DNA from: Amycolatopsis sp.
GTDB lineage: Bacteria > Actinomycetota > Actinomycetes > Mycobacteriales > Pseudonocardiaceae
Reading direction: 5' to 3'
DNA length: 64,000 bases
NCBI RefSeq assembly: GCF_025464955.1
Contig: NZ_JAODNM010000081.1
Coordinates: 19,583 to 83,582, forward strand
Program-made: the position numbers and the translations under genes
The notes under the pieces: generated by a model
Databases searched by the model: none
The model's input: only the letters and a program-made list of their open reading frames with translations
Told to the model about the DNA's origin: nothing
In this document: positions 26,259-34,345 of the stretch, piece after piece
How the letters are laid out: each line of letters opens with the position of its first letter
How positions within the stretch are numbered: the stretch's first letter is position 1

Positions 26259-27148
26259 TTGACGGACGCTTTGGACCGCAGCTGCGGCTGGGTGGTGGTC
26301 CGGACGGGCTCGCCGAGCCACATGTCGATCGAGCCGAGCTCCGCCGGGTCGAACGTCCGCGGCCGCCACGCGGACTCGTCCTCGATCCGGCGTACCCCGA
26401 ACGAATACTCGTAGGTGAACCCTTCGGGGCCGAGGAAGTAGAGGAACACCGCGCCGGACTGCGGATGCCGGCCCGGCCCCATTTCGATCTCGACCCCGTG
26501 ATCGAGGAGGAAATGCCAGTTGCGGAAGATGTCGTCCAGCTCGGCGACCTGGAAGTTCATATGGCACAACCCCGGCCCGTCGCCGCGGAAGACGGCGACC
26601 TTGTGGTGCACCGGATCGATCCGCATCAGGGCGGCGGCGTCACCGATCCAGTCCGACACCCGCGCGTTGAACGTCGTCGACCAGAACCGGTGGGCCTCTC
26701 GCACATCCGGCGCGTCGAGGCAGACGTGTCCGAACTCGGTGATCCCCGATCCGCGCGACAGCCGGACCGGCCGCCCGAGACTTTGCTGCCCGGCAACGAG
26801 TTCAATCCGGTTGCCGAACGGGTCGTCGAGCGCGACGTAATCCCCGACTCGGCGCGACCGACACTGTTCGCGGTCGCCACGATCGACAGCGAAACCGCTT
26901 CGTTCCAACTGCGTCTCCGCGTCCTCAAGCGCGTTCTCATCGGCCACGGTGAAGCCCGAGGCGATCACTCCGGACCCGCCTTCGACCAGCGCGAGGGTGT
27001 GATGGCGCGAGTCGGACCGCAGGTGCGCGACGCCGGGCTCGCCGCCGTCGGAGAGTTCGAGGCCCACGATGTTCGTCGCGAAGTCCACCGCTGCGGCCAG
27101 GTCGGCGGCCCCTGACCGCACGTAGGCGATGTCAGTCAGCTCGATCAT
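26255..27148 (-). CDS. Extradiol (vicinal oxygen chelate) dioxygenase 2
   Basis: A 297-residue two-domain VOC protein like 2,3-dihydroxybiphenyl 1,2-dioxygenase (BphC). The iron ligands are visible: His141 in EFGHVCLDAPD, His196 in LCHMNFQVAE and Glu247 in FTYEYSF. Catalytic enzymes of this class cut catechols next to the hydroxyl pair. Its ATG overlaps the stop of the related gene upstream (TGATG). With a C-C hydrolase two genes downstream, the substrate is probably a substituted catechol whose cleavage product carries a side group. The substituent is unknown. Confidence 0.86.
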   Translation of the reverse strand: MIELTDIAYVRSGAADLAAAVDFATNIVGLELSDGGEPGVAHLRSDSRHHTLALVEGGSGVIASGFTVADENALEDAETQLERSGFAVDRGDREQCRSRRVGDYVALDDPFGNRIELVAGQQSLGRPVRLSRGSGITEFGHVCLDAPDVREAHRFWSTTFNARVSDWIGDAAALMRIDPVHHKVAVFRGDGPGLCHMNFQVAELDDIFRNWHFLLDHGVEIEMGPGRHPQSGAVFLYFLGPEGFTYEYSFGVRRIEDESAWRPRTFDPAELGSIDMWLGEPVRTTTQPQLRSKASVK

Positions 27149-28065
27149 CAGTGTTCCAGCATTTCGGGGTTGACGATCCCCCACTGGTTGACCGTGGCGA
27201 GGTCCACCTCCCAGGTCCGCGGCCCCATCGGATACTCCTCGTGCCAAGGCCGGGGCTCCCAGTACCCCTTGGCCTCGTCGTGGACGACGTCGATCTGGGT
27301 GAAAAGCTCGATCGTGTTGCCGTCCGGGTCCTTGTGGTAGGTGAACAGGTTGTGCCCCGGGCCGTGCCGCCCCGGCCCCCAGGCCAGCCGGAAGTCGTTC
27401 TTGGCCAGGTGGTCGAGCATGGAGATCAGATGGTCGGGGTCGCGCATCTCGTAAGCGACGTGGTGCATCCCCGCGAGCTTGGTGCTGGCCATGAAGTTCG
27501 CGGCGTGATGGTCGGCGTTGCAGCGCAGGAAGACGAAGAAGTCCCCGACGGTGTCGGACCATTTGAACCCCAGCAGATCCTGGTAGAACTTCTGCATCGG
27601 CTCGAGCGCGGGCGTGAAAGCCGCGACATGGCCGAGTTTCGTCGGCCGCAGGGGGGTGTAGCCCTTGGTGCCGCTCGGATCCTGCGCGGTGATCAGGTGC
27701 AGCGGCACGTCTGTGCCCGGTTCGTCGAGCACGAGGACGTCCGGCGTGCCCGGCCCGATGTCGCTGCGCCGCTCGACGTCGTAGCCTGCCTCGCGCAGGC
27801 GCCGCTGGGCGTCGCCGAGCTCCTCCCACACCTCGTAGCCGACCGTTGTGCGTCCCTTGGCCTCGCCCTTGGTCAGCACCACGCAGTGGTGGTCCGTGCC
27901 GGTGGTGAGGAAGGCCGTCTCCGGCGACTCGTCAACGAGCACGAAGTCCAGGACCTTCGTGTAGTACTCGATCATCCTGGCCGGGTCGGGGGTCTCGAAG
28001 CCCACGTAGCCCAGCTTGGACACCCGAACCGCCGGGGAGTCGGAGTCGCTGCCTTGGGTCGTCAT
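27148..28065 (-). CDS. Extradiol (vicinal oxygen chelate) dioxygenase 1
   Basis: A 305-residue VOC dioxygenase of catechol 2,3-/2,3-dihydroxybiphenyl type. His146 in KLGHVAAFTP, His in GMHHVAYEM (201 or 202) and Glu253 in NTIELF form the Fe(II) triad in the C-terminal domain. I start at the ATG at 28065 just before MTTQGSDS; upstream in-frame sequence lies in the operator region. It heads the leftward operon, and the next gene is a diverged paralogue, so the pair may handle two successive catechols or form a mixed oligomer. Regulation is probably through the TGTATGCA element about 46 bases upstream. Confidence 0.87.
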   Translation of the reverse strand: MTTQGSDSDSPAVRVSKLGYVGFETPDPARMIEYYTKVLDFVLVDESPETAFLTTGTDHHCVVLTKGEAKGRTTVGYEVWEELGDAQRRLREAGYDVERRSDIGPGTPDVLVLDEPGTDVPLHLITAQDPSGTKGYTPLRPTKLGHVAAFTPALEPMQKFYQDLLGFKWSDTVGDFFVFLRCNADHHAANFMASTKLAGMHHVAYEMRDPDHLISMLDHLAKNDFRLAWGPGRHGPGHNLFTYHKDPDGNTIELFTQIDVVHDEAKGYWEPRPWHEEYPMGPRTWEVDLATVNQWGIVNPEMLEH

Positions 28066-28110
28066 CCTGCTCGTCCTCCTGAGAACCGCATCGTCCGTTG
28101 CCTGTATTGA

Positions 28111-28124
28111 CTGTATGCACTTTG
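28111..28124. promoter_or_regulatory. Candidate GntR operator, leftward promoter side
   Basis: CTGTATGCACTTTG is repeated with a single change exactly 100 bases away at 28211-28224. The core TGTATGCA also occurs upstream of the GntR/FCD gene (35526-35533). It is 46 bases before the start of the first dioxygenase gene. Confidence 0.55.
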
Positions 28125-28196
28125 GCCGCATCTGTCGAGCGGAGATATACCAGACCACCGCCTTGATGGCTTGACTGTGGCCGCCGGCGGCGGCAC

Positions 28197-28224
28197 TATG
28201 ATTTTACCAACTGCATGCACTTTG
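28197..28224 (+). promoter_or_regulatory. Promoter and candidate operator for the rightward catabolic operon
   Basis: TATGAT at 28197-28202 is a good -10 hexamer; TTGACT at 28171-28176 could be its -35, though the 20-base spacing is long. CTGCATGCACTTTG at 28211-28224 follows at the expected start of transcription, where a bound repressor would block initiation. GGGAGAGG precedes the ATG at 28262. Confidence 0.5.
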
Positions 28225-28261
28225 TGCGTGCGAGGGCAGTGGCTGCCGAAGGGAGAGGTCG

Positions 28262-29176
28262 ATGACAACCTGGGGACTGGTGAGCGCGCTACCGAAAGGC
28301 GGCAGTGAGCCCCACCCGGCCGCACTGGTGGGCGATCAGGTGGTCGAGGTGCCCGCGCTGACCGGCTACGCAGACGTCCTCGACGTCGTCCGCGACTGGG
28401 AAGCTGTCGCCCCGGCATTGCGCGCCTGGGATCCGGCGGGGGCGAAACCGGCCGGCGAACTCCGGCTGCTGGCACCGATACGCTCGCCGCGCAAGCTGAT
28501 CTGCGCGGGCGCGAACTACCTCGCCCACGCTCGCGAAATGGGCATCACCGAGCTACCGCCGGGCCTGAAGCCGTACTTCTTCCTGCTTCCGCCGACCACG
28601 ATCGCCGGCCCCGGCGACCCCGTGGTCATCCCCGACGACGACACGGCGCGAGTCGACTGGGAAGCCGAACTCGCCGTGGTGATCGGACTGGGAGGCCGCA
28701 CCATCCCCGAGGATCGCGCGCTCGAGCACGTCGCCGGATACACCATCCTCAACGACATTTCCGCGCGCGGATTCCACGCGCGGAAAAACCCGCTCGCTCC
28801 CCCATTCACCTACGACTGGCTCGCGTCCAAGGGGCTCGACTCGTTCTGCCCGCTGGGGCCATCGCTCGTCCCGTCCTGGTTCGTACCGGACCCGCAGAAC
28901 CTGCCGATCCGGTTGTGGCGCAACGAAACCCTTCAGCAGGACGGCTCCACGGCGGACATGATCTTCTCGGTCGCCCAGCTGGTCGCCACCGCCAGTACGA
29001 TCATGACCCTGGAACCCGGGGACATCATCGCGACCGGGACGCCGTCGGGCGTCGGCGTCGCGCAGGGCATCTCGCTGGCCGACGGCGACCTGGTCAGGAT
29101 CGAGATCGGCCCGCTCGGTGTCCTCGAGAACCCCGTCACCCGCGTACCCGTCGTGATCACCGCGGGTACCCCCTAA
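28262..29176 (+). CDS. FAH family hydrolase/isomerase
   Basis: A 304-residue FAH-fold protein. ICAGANYLAHAREMG, the metal-binding WEAELAVVIG, NDISARGFHARKN and LEPGDIIATGTPSGVG follow in the usual order. Compared with the FAH protein at 20060, it has longer insertions around the active site, as in 2-hydroxyhepta-2,4-diene-1,7-dioate isomerases and 2-keto-4-pentenoate hydratase-like members. In a meta pathway it could process the dienoate released by the C-C hydrolase. It opens the rightward operon divergent from the dioxygenases. Confidence 0.85.
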   Translation: MTTWGLVSALPKGGSEPHPAALVGDQVVEVPALTGYADVLDVVRDWEAVAPALRAWDPAGAKPAGELRLLAPIRSPRKLICAGANYLAHAREMGITELPPGLKPYFFLLPPTTIAGPGDPVVIPDDDTARVDWEAELAVVIGLGGRTIPEDRALEHVAGYTILNDISARGFHARKNPLAPPFTYDWLASKGLDSFCPLGPSLVPSWFVPDPQNLPIRLWRNETLQQDGSTADMIFSVAQLVATASTIMTLEPGDIIATGTPSGVGVAQGISLADGDLVRIEIGPLGVLENPVTRVPVVITAGTP

Positions 29177-29194
29177 TCCACTGTGGAGCGAGTG

Positions 29195-30355
29195 ATGGTT
29201 CGGACGATGACGTTTGAAACGCTGTTCACACCGCTGAGGATCGGTGCGCGGGTCGCGCCGAACCGGATCATGCTGGCGCCGATGTCCGTCTGTTATGGCG
29301 ATGCCGACGGATACGTGACCCCCGCCCAGCTCGAGCACTACGGACGTCGGGCGCAGGGCGGCGCCGGGGTGGTCGTGACGGAGAATTTCGCGGTGAGCAC
29401 GGCTGGGCGGCAAATGCCGCGCCAGACGCTCGTGGCCTCCGACACCCACCTTCCCGGGCTGAGCGCGCTGGCGGCGGAGATCAAGCGCCACGGCGCGCTG
29501 GCACTGGTGCAGCTCGTGCACGCGGGACGGTACGCCGGGCCGTGGGATGTCTACGATCAGGCGCGCAGGCTGGCGCCGTCCGCGGTCCCGTTCGAGCTGA
29601 CGCCGGGCCGCGTAGTCACGCCTCAGGAGATCACCGAAGCCGAGATCGAGGAAAGCATCGAGGCCTTCGCACACGCCGCATGGCTCTGCGAACAAGCCGG
29701 ATTCGACGGCGTGCACGTCCACGCGGCCCAAGGTTTCCTCATCTCGGAGTTCTTCTCGCCGCGGATGAACCATCGTACGGATCGCTGGGGTGGCGACTTC
29801 GCCAACCGCGTCCGGCTGGCGTGGGAAGTCGTCCGGGCCGTCCGCGAACGTACCAGCCCGGACTTCGTGCTCGGCGTCCACCTGCTCGTCGACGAACTGA
29901 TGCCCGGCGGATGGTCCGTCGAGGACGCGGCACGACTCGCACCTCTGTTGGTCGAGGCGGGAGCACAGTTCCTGTTCCCCGTCCCGGCGACATTCGAGGC
30001 GTTGCGGTGCGAACCCAACATCGGACTCTTTTCCCGCCGTGGGTACGGAATCGACTCCACCCGCGCCATCAAGTCCACTGTGGACGTACCAGTGGTGGCG
30101 AACGGCGTCCTCGGCGACCCGCACGACGCGGCCGCGGTACTGGAACGGGGCGACGCTGACGCGATCGGCCTCGCGCGGCCGCTCTTCGTCGATCCGGACT
30201 GGCCGTCGAAAGTCGCGGCGGATGAGATCGGTGCCATCCGGACCTGTCCGTGCGATCCGCCGACCTGCCTGCGCACCCAACTGACCGGGGCGATCTGCGA
30301 TCACTGGCCGCCCGACGCCGTCGAGCGCGGCCATCTCGGCTACCAACACCCGTAA
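29195..30355 (+). CDS. Old yellow enzyme-like NADH:flavin oxidoreductase
   Basis: A 386-residue FMN TIM-barrel oxidoreductase. LFTPLRIGARVAPNRIMLAPM at the N-terminus, VQLVHAGRYA, FDGVHVHAAQGFLISEFFSPRMNHRTDRWGG with the HxH substrate pair, and NGVLGDPHDAAAVLERGDADAIGLARPL are all typical. The C-terminus bears a cysteine group (TCPCDPPTC and a further Cys nine residues on), recalling the 4Fe-4S site of 2,4-dienoyl-CoA reductase but with different spacing, and the second flavin domain is absent. The ATG at 29195 is six bases after GGAG. It could reduce an alpha,beta-unsaturated bond or demethylate a substrate. Confidence 0.85.
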   Translation: MVRTMTFETLFTPLRIGARVAPNRIMLAPMSVCYGDADGYVTPAQLEHYGRRAQGGAGVVVTENFAVSTAGRQMPRQTLVASDTHLPGLSALAAEIKRHGALALVQLVHAGRYAGPWDVYDQARRLAPSAVPFELTPGRVVTPQEITEAEIEESIEAFAHAAWLCEQAGFDGVHVHAAQGFLISEFFSPRMNHRTDRWGGDFANRVRLAWEVVRAVRERTSPDFVLGVHLLVDELMPGGWSVEDAARLAPLLVEAGAQFLFPVPATFEALRCEPNIGLFSRRGYGIDSTRAIKSTVDVPVVANGVLGDPHDAAAVLERGDADAIGLARPLFVDPDWPSKVAADEIGAIRTCPCDPPTCLRTQLTGAICDHWPPDAVERGHLGYQHP

Positions 30356-30366
30356 AGGAGGACGTG

Positions 30367-30828
30367 ATGATCTTCGTGACCCACAGCCTGCCGGTGAACG
30401 AGCCAGGCAACCCCGAGGTGACGCGGGAAGCGCTCTGGGAAGGCCTGGTGGCGAAGGCGAACAACGCGCTCCCGTTCGTCGCCGTCATGACGCACTGCGA
30501 GGTGACGCAGCGGCACAGCGACACGGTGTTCGACCGCGAAGTCGAGGTACACGGCGATCGGCTGACCGAGCGGATCACCTTGGAGGAGCCGGATCGGGTC
30601 ATCTTCACCCGGTTGAGCGGGCCCGTCCTGGGCACTATCACCAACGAAATCGAAGAACAAGATGGCGCACTCGGGCTGCGGTTCAGTTTCGCCCTAGCTG
30701 TGCGCGGTGTCCCCGGCGGTTCACCCGAGGAGCACGGCCACGCCGACCGGATGGCCGTCGACTACCGCAAAGCGGTCGAGTCCACGCTTTCCGCTATCCG
30801 CAAGGTCGCCGCCGGCGCTACGGTGTAA
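30367..30828 (+). CDS. DUF1857 (AtaL-like) START/SRPBCC-fold protein
   Basis: A 153-residue protein matching what I know of the DUF1857/AtaL group, small helix-grip-fold proteins common in fungi and actinomycetes. Features include VTHSLPVN at the N-terminus, LWEGLVAKANNALPFV and a long C-terminal helix with YRKAVESTLSAIRKV. No catalytic residue is established for the family; a hydrophobic ligand pocket is expected. AAAGGAGG precedes the ATG, and it is nine bases from the next gene, so it belongs to the rightward operon. Identification by recall of the pattern is moderate. Confidence 0.65.
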   Translation: MIFVTHSLPVNEPGNPEVTREALWEGLVAKANNALPFVAVMTHCEVTQRHSDTVFDREVEVHGDRLTERITLEEPDRVIFTRLSGPVLGTITNEIEEQDGALGLRFSFALAVRGVPGGSPEEHGHADRMAVDYRKAVESTLSAIRKVAAGATV

Positions 30829-30837
30829 GGACCAATC

Positions 30838-31233
30838 ATGACCGACTGGGTTACCGACTACTTCGCCGTAGTCGACGCGATGGACTTGCAGTCCTTTGTA
30901 GATAATCATGCTGAAGATGCCGTGGTCGTCTTCGGAAACAACCCGCCCGCCGAGGGCAAGGCGGCGATCTCCGAGGCGATCGGCGGCTTCTGGTCGATGA
31001 TCGGCGGACTGCGCCACGACCGGCGCCACCTCTGGTTCGTCGACGGCGGCACCGCGGTCCTCGAAGCAAGCGTGCACTACTGGACCAAGGCGGGCAGTGA
31101 AGTCGTCCTGCCGTGCGTCTCGCTGCTCGACCGACAGGACGCGCTGGTGACGTCACTGCGCGTCCATATCGACCTCGCCCCGCTGTTCGCCGAGATCACC
31201 ACCGAATCCGGCGATCCCCTACCGGCCCGGTAA
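30838..31233 (+). CDS. SnoaL-like (NTF2 fold) protein
   Basis: A 131-residue alpha+beta-barrel protein of SnoaL/NTF2 type. The pattern WVTDYFAVVDAMDLQSFVDNHAEDAVVVFGNNPPAEGKAAI, then GGFWSMIGGLRH and a final strand pair VLEASVHYWTKAG / RVHIDLAPLF is typical. Such proteins are isomerases, hydrolases or cyclases of small aromatic or steroid-like molecules; the active residues vary. AAGGA precedes the ATG. Its position between DUF1857 and an FAD oxidase gene suggests it acts on the same aromatic substrate, but no role can be assigned. Confidence 0.7.
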   Translation: MTDWVTDYFAVVDAMDLQSFVDNHAEDAVVVFGNNPPAEGKAAISEAIGGFWSMIGGLRHDRRHLWFVDGGTAVLEASVHYWTKAGSEVVLPCVSLLDRQDALVTSLRVHIDLAPLFAEITTESGDPLPAR

Positions 31234-31280
31234 CCGGCCGCCACCACCATCTCCTTCCCCAGCAGGAAAGGCAGCACCCC

Positions 31281-32726
31281 ATGACCTCGACCCCGTTGAC
31301 CGCCACCGGTATCGGCGACGACGTGCTCACCGACCTCATCGACCGCCTGGCCGGTCGGTTCGACGGCGAGATCATCACCCCCGACCACCCGGAGTACGAC
31401 ACCGCCCGCACGCTGTGGAACGCGATGATCGACAAGCGTCCCGGTCTGATCCTGCGCTGCACGAGCACTGCCGACGTCGTCGCGGCCGTGAACGCCGCAC
31501 AGGTCCACGGACTCGCGCCCGCGGTCCGCGCCGGTGGGCATTCGGTGTCCGGCAAGGCGATGTCCGACGGTGGTCTGACCATCGACCTGGGCGGGATGCG
31601 CGAGGTCACTGTCGACGCCGAGCGGCGGCTGGTCCACGTCGGCGGTGGCGCCCGGCTGGGCGACGTCGACGCCGTGACGTCGCAGCATGGGCTGATCGTG
31701 CCGGCCGGGATCATGTCGGAGACCGGGGTTCCCGGCCTCGCGCTCGGCGGCGGCATCGGCTGGTTCTCGCGCAAGTACGGGCTCACCTGCGACCAGTTCG
31801 TCTCGCTCGAGGTCGTCCTGGCCGACGGGTCGGTCATCGAAGTGTCCGAAGAGGAGCATCCCGAGCTGTTCTGGGCGCTCAAGGGCGGCGGCGGTAACTT
31901 CGGGATCGTCACCCGCTTCACCTTCAAGGCCTACGAGTTCGGCCCGATGATGCGCATCGGCATTTCGCTGTACCACCCCGAGGATGCGGCGGAGGCGCTG
32001 CGAGAGTATGCCGCGATCGTGCCGACGCTCTCCCGCTCGGTCGGCTGGCACGGCGCGCTCAAGGACGGTATGCCCGCACTTCCCTTCGTACCGCCCGACC
32101 TGGTCGGCAAGCGGGTGCTGATGCTGTTCTCGATGTGGCTGGAGGACGCCGAAGACCCGGCAGGCGCGGAAGTCGTCGAACGCCTCGGCGCGGTGGGCAA
32201 ACCGTGTCTGCAGGTGACCGAGGTGCTACCGTTCGCGGCGAAGGTGCAACGGTTCATCGACGAGGAGTTCGCCGACGGACATCGTTACTACACCAAGGAA
32301 GCACACGTCACCGACCTTGCCGACGAAGCCATCGACACTCTTGTCGAGTTCTGGAAGGACATGCCGATGCGCGGCGAGGTCGAGCTCATCGGTCTCGGCG
32401 GCGCGATCGGCGATGTGCCCGAGGACGCCACCGCGTTCTCCAACCGCAACTACTCGCTGTGGCTGAACTTCGCGATGAGCTGGGACGACCCGGCCGACGA
32501 CGAGGACCACATCGCCCGCACCCGCACCATCGTCGGCGATCTCGCGCCGTGGATCGGCAAGGGGATCTACGTCAACATGCTCAACTTCGACGAGATGGAC
32601 CGCGTCGTCGAAGCCTTCGGCGGCCCGGAGAAGTACGCCCGTCTCGGCCGCGTCAAGGCCCGCTACGACCGGGAGAACTTCTTCCGCATGAACTACAATA
32701 TCCTCCCCGTCACCGACGAGGAGTAG
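31281..32726 (+). CDS. FAD-linked oxidase, berberine bridge enzyme type
   Basis: A 481-residue flavoprotein oxidase with a PCMH-type FAD domain (residues about 50-220) and a C-terminal BBE motif, YDRENFFRMNYNI. The AGGHSVSG motif supplies the His for 8-alpha covalent FAD attachment. The second attachment Cys of bicovalent BBE oxidases appears absent: the region reads GIMSETGVPGLALGGGIG. It is thus likely monocovalent. Family members oxidise sugars, alkaloids and polyketides with O2. AGGAAAGG lies upstream of the ATG at 31281. It is the last gene of the rightward operon, followed by a long palindrome. Confidence 0.87.
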   Translation: MTSTPLTATGIGDDVLTDLIDRLAGRFDGEIITPDHPEYDTARTLWNAMIDKRPGLILRCTSTADVVAAVNAAQVHGLAPAVRAGGHSVSGKAMSDGGLTIDLGGMREVTVDAERRLVHVGGGARLGDVDAVTSQHGLIVPAGIMSETGVPGLALGGGIGWFSRKYGLTCDQFVSLEVVLADGSVIEVSEEEHPELFWALKGGGGNFGIVTRFTFKAYEFGPMMRIGISLYHPEDAAEALREYAAIVPTLSRSVGWHGALKDGMPALPFVPPDLVGKRVLMLFSMWLEDAEDPAGAEVVERLGAVGKPCLQVTEVLPFAAKVQRFIDEEFADGHRYYTKEAHVTDLADEAIDTLVEFWKDMPMRGEVELIGLGGAIGDVPEDATAFSNRNYSLWLNFAMSWDDPADDEDHIARTRTIVGDLAPWIGKGIYVNMLNFDEMDRVVEAFGGPEKYARLGRVKARYDRENFFRMNYNILPVTDEE

Positions 32727-32982
32727 CCAGCAGCGACTGGGTGCCGGGTGTGACGTGCTGGTGGTGAAGATGGCCTAGTAGCGCCAAGAGGCGGGCCGGG
32801 TCCGCCACCCCCGGCGGACTCCGCCAGCCGCGTCAACGGCACCAGGCCCGGGCTCGCGGCGCTGGGTTCCCGCCTACTGAAGCAAGGACCGGGGTGACGA
32901 CGGGCACGGCGTACGGATCCGAGGGCCACTCCCGTCACGTCGTAGTACCACCGGTCCCGACCTGACCACAGTACCGCTGTCG

Positions 32983-33014
32983 GCTTTCGCAACTCGCCGG
33001 CGAGTTGCGAAAGC
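32983..33014. terminator. Perfect 32-base palindrome
   Basis: The arms 32983-32998 and 32999-33014 are exact reverse complements with no spacer. It lies about 255 bases after the FAD oxidase stop in a 370-base gap (32727-33097) in which I see no gene. As RNA it would need a small loop at the tip. It may end rightward transcripts. Confidence 0.6.
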
Positions 33015-33027
33015 GGGGGAATGCAAT

Positions 33028-33082
33028 CAGGGCTCGTCAGTGTCGCGGCCGGATGATCCGGTCGCGGCACTCACGAGCCCTG
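33028..33082 (-). terminator. Long imperfect hairpin downstream of the HNH gene
   Basis: Arms of 27 bases at 33028-33054 and 33056-33082 pair with only three mismatches around a one-base centre. It starts 16 bases past the stop of the leftward HNH gene, so it is a likely terminator for it, back to back with the preceding palindrome. Confidence 0.6.
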
Positions 33083-33097
33083 AAATGGGATATTCTG

Positions 33098-34345
33098 TTA
33101 CACGTGGCAGGTGTTGCGCCTGGGTCTTCGAAGCGGATCGAGATAAGCGGGCGGGATGAAGTCCGGTCTCCCGTCACCGCCCATCCGCACTTCCCGACCA
33201 CCACAATGCACCAACCTATGGTGGCGTTCACATAAGAGGGTGAGGTTCTCGAAGTTGGTTTGGCCACCATTAGCCCAAAACACAATGTGGTGACCCTCGG
33301 TATGTTTGGCGTGTTTATTACAACCGGGAAAAGCGCAGCCGCGGTCTCGCATGACGAGACGGCAGCGTTGCCCGGGAGTGATGAATCGCTTCGATCGCCC
33401 CAAATCCATCGGCTCACTGTCCGAACCGAGAACAGCGGGAATGATCTTGCAGTCACACGCCAACATCCGTGCTTCCGCTGCCGTGATGACACCACCGAAG
33501 TCGAGCATCGCCACCCCGATCCCGGACTTCAGCGTCTCGTAGTCCACGGTGACCGCCACATGCACACGATCACCACCATGAGTCGGGATCTTCTTCACCG
33601 TCATCGCGAGCCGGACCAGGTCGACCAGCGCGTCGGCTTGGCGTTCCCACTGACTGCGGGTGTCGCGGCCTTCCTCTTTCGTCGAGTGCGGCTTCGCGAG
33701 TGGATCCAACGCTGCCCGCAACTGCGCGTAGGCCAGGTTGTCCAGCTTGCCTTTGAGCGTCGCGGAGCCGTCACGGTGTTCCTGGAACGCCAGCTCCCGC
33801 TGCGGTCGCTCCGGCGGATCCTTCGGCTCCGGCCCATCCGGATCGAACGTGTTCAACAACCGGTCACCGGCTTTACGGACCTCGAGGGGTGTCGCCTGCC
33901 GGGCAAGGTCGACCAGGATCTTCTCCGCACCCGCACGATCCCGAGCAGACACGGTCGCGGGCATCTTGATCATGGTGTTCACGATCTCGTCCACATGCGC
34001 GGGAGTGATCTCACCTGCGCGTGCCGCAGCACCGGCCAGTGGTGCGATCGCGGGGATCTCCGTCCCGCCCAGGGTGCTGGAGGAGTTCACGGCCTTACCC
34101 CGGATCACGATCCGCTTCGCCGCCGCCGGGCCGATCTGGGTGACATCATCCAACCACAGTGCCGTGTTCAGATACTGGTAGACAACCTTCACACCCTCGG
34201 TCTCCACCTTCGCCGCCAACACACCAAACAGCGCGTCGCACTCGTTGTAAATCCGCGCCAGTTGGCGGGCGATCACAGCAGCTTCCACCGGATTCGCACG
34301 CCGAATCTCGGCAAGCGAGGGAAACCGGATCACTGAGCTGGACAC
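33098..34345 (-). CDS. DUF222 / HNH endonuclease, 13E12-repeat type
   Basis: A 415-residue protein with an N-terminal DUF222 domain (about residues 20-320) and a C-terminal HNH nuclease domain. The nuclease region shows CAFPGCNKHAKHTEGHHIVFWANGG and NLTLLCERHHRLVH, giving the Cys metal pairs and the catalytic HH. This architecture is that of the multi-copy 13E12/REP13E12 proteins of mycobacteria and other actinomycetes. It starts at GTG 34345; a GTG four codons later is possible. A truncated homologue of its first 55 residues, with the same upstream flank, is at 51563-51726. Mobility or a role in DNA exchange is suspected for the family but not proven. Confidence 0.88.
   Translation of the reverse strand: MSSSVIRFPSLAEIRRANPVEAAVIARQLARIYNECDALFGVLAAKVETEGVKVVYQYLNTALWLDDVTQIGPAAAKRIVIRGKAVNSSSTLGGTEIPAIAPLAGAAARAGEITPAHVDEIVNTMIKMPATVSARDRAGAEKILVDLARQATPLEVRKAGDRLLNTFDPDGPEPKDPPERPQRELAFQEHRDGSATLKGKLDNLAYAQLRAALDPLAKPHSTKEEGRDTRSQWERQADALVDLVRLAMTVKKIPTHGGDRVHVAVTVDYETLKSGIGVAMLDFGGVITAAEARMLACDCKIIPAVLGSDSEPMDLGRSKRFITPGQRCRLVMRDRGCAFPGCNKHAKHTEGHHIVFWANGGQTNFENLTLLCERHHRLVHCGGREVRMGGDGRPDFIPPAYLDPLRRPRRNTCHV

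Noticed and set aside
32883..32895. GCAAGGACCGGGG shared with about 41193 as a transposon trace
   Set aside because: Only about 13 bases match, without terminal repeats or a transposase; chance or a minor repeat is more likely.
33260..34336. Long plus-strand frame opposite the HNH gene
   Set aside because: Antisense to clear DUF222 and HNH motifs; composition is that of a shadow frame.
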